Of a stretch of 9,235 nucleotides of DNA, positions 6,471 to 9,235 are shown one piece after another. The stretch comes from Candidatus Rokuibacteriota bacterium. Its GTDB lineage: Bacteria; Methylomirabilota; Methylomirabilia; Rokubacteriales; JACPHL01. The notes under the pieces are model-generated. The model did no database searches. It was not told the origin of the DNA and saw nothing but the letters and a program-made list of their open reading frames with translations. The number at the start of each line of letters is the position of its first letter. Within the stretch, counting starts at the first letter, position 1. The translations under genes were made by a program, and so were the position numbers. Location: NCBI GenBank assembly GCA_016188625.1, contig JACPHL010000056.1:1-9235 (forward strand), written 5' to 3'.

Positions 6471-6500
6471 GCTCGGAGGGGGGCTTCGCCCCCCTTCCGA
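6471..6500 (+). terminator. GC hairpin after mlaA; copy 2 of the repeated element
   Basis: Directly after the TAA stop, GGGGGGC (6478-6484) pairs with GCCCCCC (6488-6494) around TTC. Outer bases CGGA (6474-6477) and TCCG (6496-6499) extend the stem past one bulged T. Its first 15 bases are identical to the element at 5299. A C-rich run follows, not a T tract. Confidence 0.65.
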
Positions 6501-6518
6501 ACCTCCCCCCCAGAGGCT

Positions 6519-6537
6519 GCGCCGGCAAAGCCGGCGC
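6519..6537. terminator. Second hairpin in the mlaA/orphan-gene convergent gap
   Basis: GCGCCGGC (6519-6526) and GCCGGCGC (6530-6537) form a perfect eight-base stem around AAA. It lies between two genes that converge (mlaA from the left, the short gene from the right), so it could end transcription in either direction. There is no T tract on the plus strand. Nothing else is recognisable in the 112-base gap. Confidence 0.5.
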
Positions 6538-6582
6538 TCGAAGCGGACCATCAATACGCGAGGCGAGGGGTCAGACGGGATC

Positions 6583-6906
6583 CTAGGCTGAGCGGGGCGC
6601 GCGGGTCTCTTCTTCCAGGAGCCGTCGGGCCTCGCCCCGGAGGCGGCGGGCCAGGGCCTCGCACCAGGCGAAGCGGGTCCGGCCGTCCCTGACCTCCGCG
6701 TAGGAGAACTCGAAGGGCGGCTGATCGCGCGGCGGCAGGGCCAGGGCGCCGAGGACGAGCCTGAGCCCGTAGCTCCTCCCCTCCCGCTCCTCCTCCATCT
6801 CGACGACCGCCTCGATCCGGGGGCTCTCCCGCTTGGCGTGGGAGATGGCGAAGCCCCGGAGCCAGCGCCCGATCTCCTCGTAGCTCGCGGGGATCCTCGG
6901 GTTCAT
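6583..6906 (-). CDS. Short protein of unknown function downstream of the ribonucleotide reductase
   Basis: A 107-residue protein that I do not recognise. It starts MNPRIPASYEEIGRWL. No signal peptide, membrane segment or cysteine pair is evident; the only cysteine lies in RFAWCEALARRL. Composition is charged, with many Arg and Glu. The pattern suggests an N-terminal helix, a middle of alternating strand-like segments (IEAVVEMEEE, YGLRLVLGAL, FEFSYAEVRDG) and a C-terminal amphipathic helix (CEALARRLRGEARRLLEEE). ATG 6906 has GAGG five bases upstream; an in-frame start at 6948 has no such site and would overlap the hairpin region. It lies 85 bases after the nrdJ stop on the same strand. That hints at co-transcription, but the hairpin at 6948-6972 separates them. 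Codon use matches the neighbours, so it is probably a real gene. Confidence 0.7.
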   Translation of the reverse strand: MNPRIPASYEEIGRWLRGFAISHAKRESPRIEAVVEMEEEREGRSYGLRLVLGALALPPRDQPPFEFSYAEVRDGRTRFAWCEALARRLRGEARRLLEEETRAPRSA

Positions 6907-6947
6907 GGCGCCTCGCCCTGGATCATGATCGGGGCGGCCAAACGCCA

Positions 6948-6972
6948 CAGGGGGTAGACGCTCCGCCCCCTG
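6948..6972 (-). terminator. GC hairpin downstream of nrdJ
   Basis: CAGGGGG (6948-6954) and CCCCCTG (6966-6972) pair over seven bases around an 11-base loop, 20 bases beyond the nrdJ stop. Its GCTCCGCCCCCTGCGG half resembles the right half of the 5299 element, so it may be a diverged relative. No clear T tract. Confidence 0.45.
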
Positions 6973-6991
6973 CGGCGGGCCGTGCGCGGCC

Positions 6992-9235
6992 TCAGCACTC
7001 GTTGAAGCCGCAGCTATAGCACTTCTTGCACCCCTCCTCGTAGACGAAGGTCGCCTGGCCGCAGTCCGGGCAGATGTCCCCGGCCACGAGCTTGGACGGT
7101 CTGGCCGGCGCCCCGGCCTCCTCCGGCTTGATCTGCCCGGTGTGCTCGGCCAGGATCCGCGCGATCCCGTCGGGGAGCGAGAGGACCCGCTGGGGGCCGA
7201 AGCCGAGCGGCCGCCCGCCGCCGATCCCCGAGAGCTGGCCGATGATCTCCTCCAGCCGGCGGGTCGGGGAGAAGGGCGAGGGCATCCGGAGGGTCAGGGA
7301 GATGAGCCGGCCGATCGCCTCGGCCACGGCCATGGTGTCCGAGCCGGCCTTCCCCACGCTCACGAAGACCTCGAAGGGCTCGCCCTCGCCGTTGGCGTTG
7401 ATGACCACGAAGGCCGTCCCGAGCGGGGTCTCGATCCGGTAGGTCCGGCCGGTCAGGCTCCGGGGCCTGGGCTTCACGACGGCCGGCCCCGGGACCGCCA
7501 TCTCCCGCGGCTCGGCCTTGGCCCGGGCGCCGAGATGGAGAACCTGGTCGTCCTTGCAGCCGTCGCGGAAGACCGTGATCCCCAGGCAGCCGAGCTCCCA
7601 GGCGAGCAGGTACGCGCGGGCGATGTCCTCCGGCGTGGCCGAGTTGGGGAGGTTGATGGTCTTGGAGACCCCGTTGTCGGTGTGCCTCTGGAAGGCCCCC
7701 TGGTGGCGGACGTGCCACTCGAAGGGGATCTCGTGGGCCGTGACGAAGACCCGCTGGACGTCCTCCGGGACCCCGTCGAGCCCGTGGACGACCCCCCGGC
7801 GGGCGACCTCCTCCATGAGGGCCTCGGAGTGGAACCCCCGCTCCCGCGCCGCCTCCTCGAAGCCCCGGTTGATGAACGGCAGGACCCGGTCGCCCACCTT
7901 GTGGGTGAAGGCGAAGGCGGGCTCGATCCCCGAGGAGCAGCCGGCGATCATGCTGATCGTCCCGGTGGGGGCGATGGTGGTCACCGTGGAGTTCCGGAGC
8001 GGGCGGTCGTGCTTGTAGATGGAGCGCGACCAGTTGGGGAAGGGCCCTCGCTCCTCGGCCAGCTTGACCGACTGGTCGTGGGCCTGCTCCTGGATGAAGG
8101 CCATGAGCCGGTCGGCCAGCTCCAGGGCCTGCTGGCTGTCGTAGGGGATCCCCATCCGGAACAGAAGGTCCGCCCACCCCATGACCCCCAGGCCGATCCG
8201 CCGGTTGGACTTCACGGTGGCGTCGATCTCGGGCAAGGGGTAGGGGTTGACCTCGATGACGTCGTCGAGGAAGCGGACGGCCAGCCGGACCACCCGCTCG
8301 AGGTCCACCCAGTCCAGGGTCCACTCCCCGTTCGGGGCCAGGGTCGCGAACTTGGCGACGTTGAGGCTACCCAAGTTACACGCTTCGTTCGGTAAGAGAG
8401 GTTGTTCACCGCATTGGTGAATTACGAACCCGTTGGCGATCATCGTGTGACTCTGCGGCTCCGTCAGATCATAGACGCGCTGCACTCCGGCAGGCTCGAC
8501 CGCGACCACCACGTCGGTGAACTTCCGCGTGTAGAAACGACGGTAGCGGATGTTGTCGAGGCGGGCGCGCTTGGCGTTGATGAACCCGACCTCCTGCCGA
8601 AAGACTTCCCGGGACTCCCCAAAGATTCCGAGTTCAAAGAGCAACCCGTCTGACAGATAGGTCCGCTCCTCTCCGCTGGCAGTCCGGTACGGGAAGACGC
8701 CTTCTCGCGCCGGGCGCGATCGGTCCATGATCTGGCTCTTGATGCCTAGATTAAGCAGAAGGAGCTGGACACCCTGCAGCAGCTCCCGACTCTTGGACGT
8801 GAGCGCGATCCAGGAGCTGTTGCTGTGCGGATTGTCCCGAACGGTGCCGTCGGCCGTGAAGAGCCCCTGAAGAAAACCGACGACGGCTTCGCGCGGGGCG
8901 GAGAAGAGCCTCTCGGGTACCACCTTGCGTTCGGCCGGGACTGCTCGGACTCCCAGACGCTGGAAGAACTCGACGAAGAATTTCCCGTGATAGGACAGAT
9001 GCCACACGTCGCGTGGACGCCGCACGGCATGGATCGGCCTGCCGTACCAGCGGTCGAGGACGGCCTTCAGGCTACCCATGATATCGGCGTCATCGGCGCC
9101 GAAGGTGAATCCCACGCGGCAGTTCCTGTCCCCTGCCCTCAGCCAGCCATCGCCCACCAGCCATCCCAGGGCAAGACCAAGATCTTGGCTCCAGGTCCTA
9201 GGGAGGCTGTGCCGGTAGATACGTCCATTCTTCCC
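6992..9235 (-). CDS. nrdJ: Adenosylcobalamin-dependent (class II) ribonucleotide reductase, intein-interrupted, N-terminus missing
   Basis: The frame stays open to the right edge, giving 747 codons: 274 of intein, then 473 of reductase. The reductase part begins CGEQPLLPNEACNLGSLN. That first Cys (codon 8413-8411) corresponds to the thiyl-radical cysteine of the NPCGEQ motif, with the neighbouring Glu two residues on. A cysteine 11 residues later matches the spacing of the redox partner in Thermotoga NrdJ. Further signatures are APTGTISMIAGCSSGIEPAFAF, NLPNSAT, LGCLGITVFRDGCKDDQ, a TSCPD-type domain (roughly 7450-7280), and a C-terminal tail with CPDC, CKKC and CGFNEC. The last has the CxxxxC spacing of the shuttle cysteines that re-reduce the active site. 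Known role: reduces ribonucleotides to deoxyribonucleotides with B12, independent of oxygen. Apart from the intein it looks intact; the N-terminal part lies outside. Confidence 0.95.
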   Translation of the reverse strand, partial: GKNGRIYRHSLPRTWSQDLGLALGWLVGDGWLRAGDRNCRVGFTFGADDADIMGSLKAVLDRWYGRPIHAVRRPRDVWHLSYHGKFFVEFFQRLGVRAVPAERKVVPERLFSAPREAVVGFLQGLFTADGTVRDNPHSNSSWIALTSKSRELLQGVQLLLLNLGIKSQIMDRSRPAREGVFPYRTASGEERTYLSDGLLFELGIFGESREVFRQEVGFINAKRARLDNIRYRRFYTRKFTDVVVAVEPAGVQRVYDLTEPQSHTMIANGFVIHQCGEQPLLPNEACNLGSLNVAKFATLAPNGEWTLDWVDLERVVRLAVRFLDDVIEVNPYPLPEIDATVKSNRRIGLGVMGWADLLFRMGIPYDSQQALELADRLMAFIQEQAHDQSVKLAEERGPFPNWSRSIYKHDRPLRNSTVTTIAPTGTISMIAGCSSGIEPAFAFTHKVGDRVLPFINRGFEEAARERGFHSEALMEEVARRGVVHGLDGVPEDVQRVFVTAHEIPFEWHVRHQGAFQRHTDNGVSKTINLPNSATPEDIARAYLLAWELGCLGITVFRDGCKDDQVLHLGARAKAEPREMAVPGPAVVKPRPRSLTGRTYRIETPLGTAFVVINANGEGEPFEVFVSVGKAGSDTMAVAEAIGRLISLTLRMPSPFSPTRRLEEIIGQLSGIGGGRPLGFGPQRVLSLPDGIARILAEHTGQIKPEEAGAPARPSKLVAGDICPDCGQATFVYEEGCKKCYSCGFNEC
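8414..9235 (-). mobile_element. Intein with LAGLIDADG homing endonuclease inside nrdJ (C-terminal 274 residues visible)
   Basis: Translation joins the reductase in frame without a stop. Two dodecapeptide motifs typical of LAGLIDADG endonucleases are present: LALGWLVGDGWL (visible residues 21-32) and GFLQGLFTADGTV (120-132), each with its metal-binding Asp (29 and 129). The C-terminal splicing block reads YDLTEPQSHTMIANGFVIHQ and is followed by Cys of the host CGEQ motif. The penultimate His is kept, but the last residue is Gln where most inteins have Asn. The first nucleophile and blocks A and B lie beyond base 9235. Base composition differs from the host: 33 of 60 bases are G/C at 8581-8640, against 42 of 60 at 7321-7380. 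Both active-site Asp residues and the open frame suggest a recent, possibly still mobile element; splicing activity is inferred. Confidence 0.93.

Noticed and set aside
5520-6554. 344-codon minus-strand frame opposite mlaA
   Set aside because: Antisense shadow; mlaA matches its family and has its own promoter and ribosome site.
6921-6930. GATCATGATC palindrome upstream of the short unknown gene
   Set aside because: Perfect but short; no supporting promoter elements, so an operator call would be guesswork.
7142-8395. 417-codon plus-strand frame opposite nrdJ
   Set aside because: Antisense shadow of the reductase.
6992-9157. A ribonucleotide reductase starting at GTG 9157
   Set aside because: The frame is open through to 9235, and the bases upstream of 9157 encode the first half of the LAGLIDADG motif, so this is the interior of an intein rather than a start.

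Overview
This is a GC-rich (about 70% in counted stretches), densely coded stretch of bacterial chromosome. An outer-membrane lipid-asymmetry protein (MlaA/VacJ family) implies a diderm cell. The style (very high GC, many GTG starts, a B12-dependent ribonucleotide reductase, an actinobacterial-type inositol-phosphate synthase, G/C-run hairpins after stop codons) resembles uncultured soil or subsurface lineages such as Candidatus Rokubacteria/Methylomirabilota. That placement is inference; no rRNA or marker gene settles it.

Left half (1-4115, all on the minus strand, reading right to left): a small secreted c-type cytochrome, a 367-residue inositol-1-phosphate synthase, a membrane-anchored triple-LysM M23 endopeptidase, a Ppx/GppA phosphatase, and the first 71 codons of a proline dehydrogenase that leaves the window. 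Gaps are 98, 98, 51 and 33 bases. A good sigma70-like promoter overlapping the ino1 stop codon suggests the peptidase-ppx-putB part is also transcribed separately.

Centre (4116-4305): a divergent control region. It has a near-consensus promoter (TTGACA-N17-TATGAT) rightwards into a YumC-type ferredoxin/flavodoxin-NADP+ reductase, a weaker promoter leftwards into the cytochrome gene, and two short palindromes, one of them CRP/FNR-like. Two redox genes may therefore share regulation. Right of the reductase lie a GC hairpin, a gene-free stretch, a second clear promoter, and an mlaA-like gene without the usual lipobox cysteine. That gene is followed by a second copy of the same hairpin.

Right part (6583-9235, minus strand): a short unrecognised gene lies downstream of a class II (adenosylcobalamin-dependent) ribonucleotide reductase. 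The reductase is interrupted by an intein directly before its catalytic thiyl-radical cysteine. The visible intein portion (274 residues, running off the right edge) carries both LAGLIDADG motifs and a C-terminal splicing block ending in His-Gln instead of His-Asn. It is visibly lower in GC than the host gene. This intein is the most striking element here. I see no CRISPR array, transposase, tRNA or rRNA.
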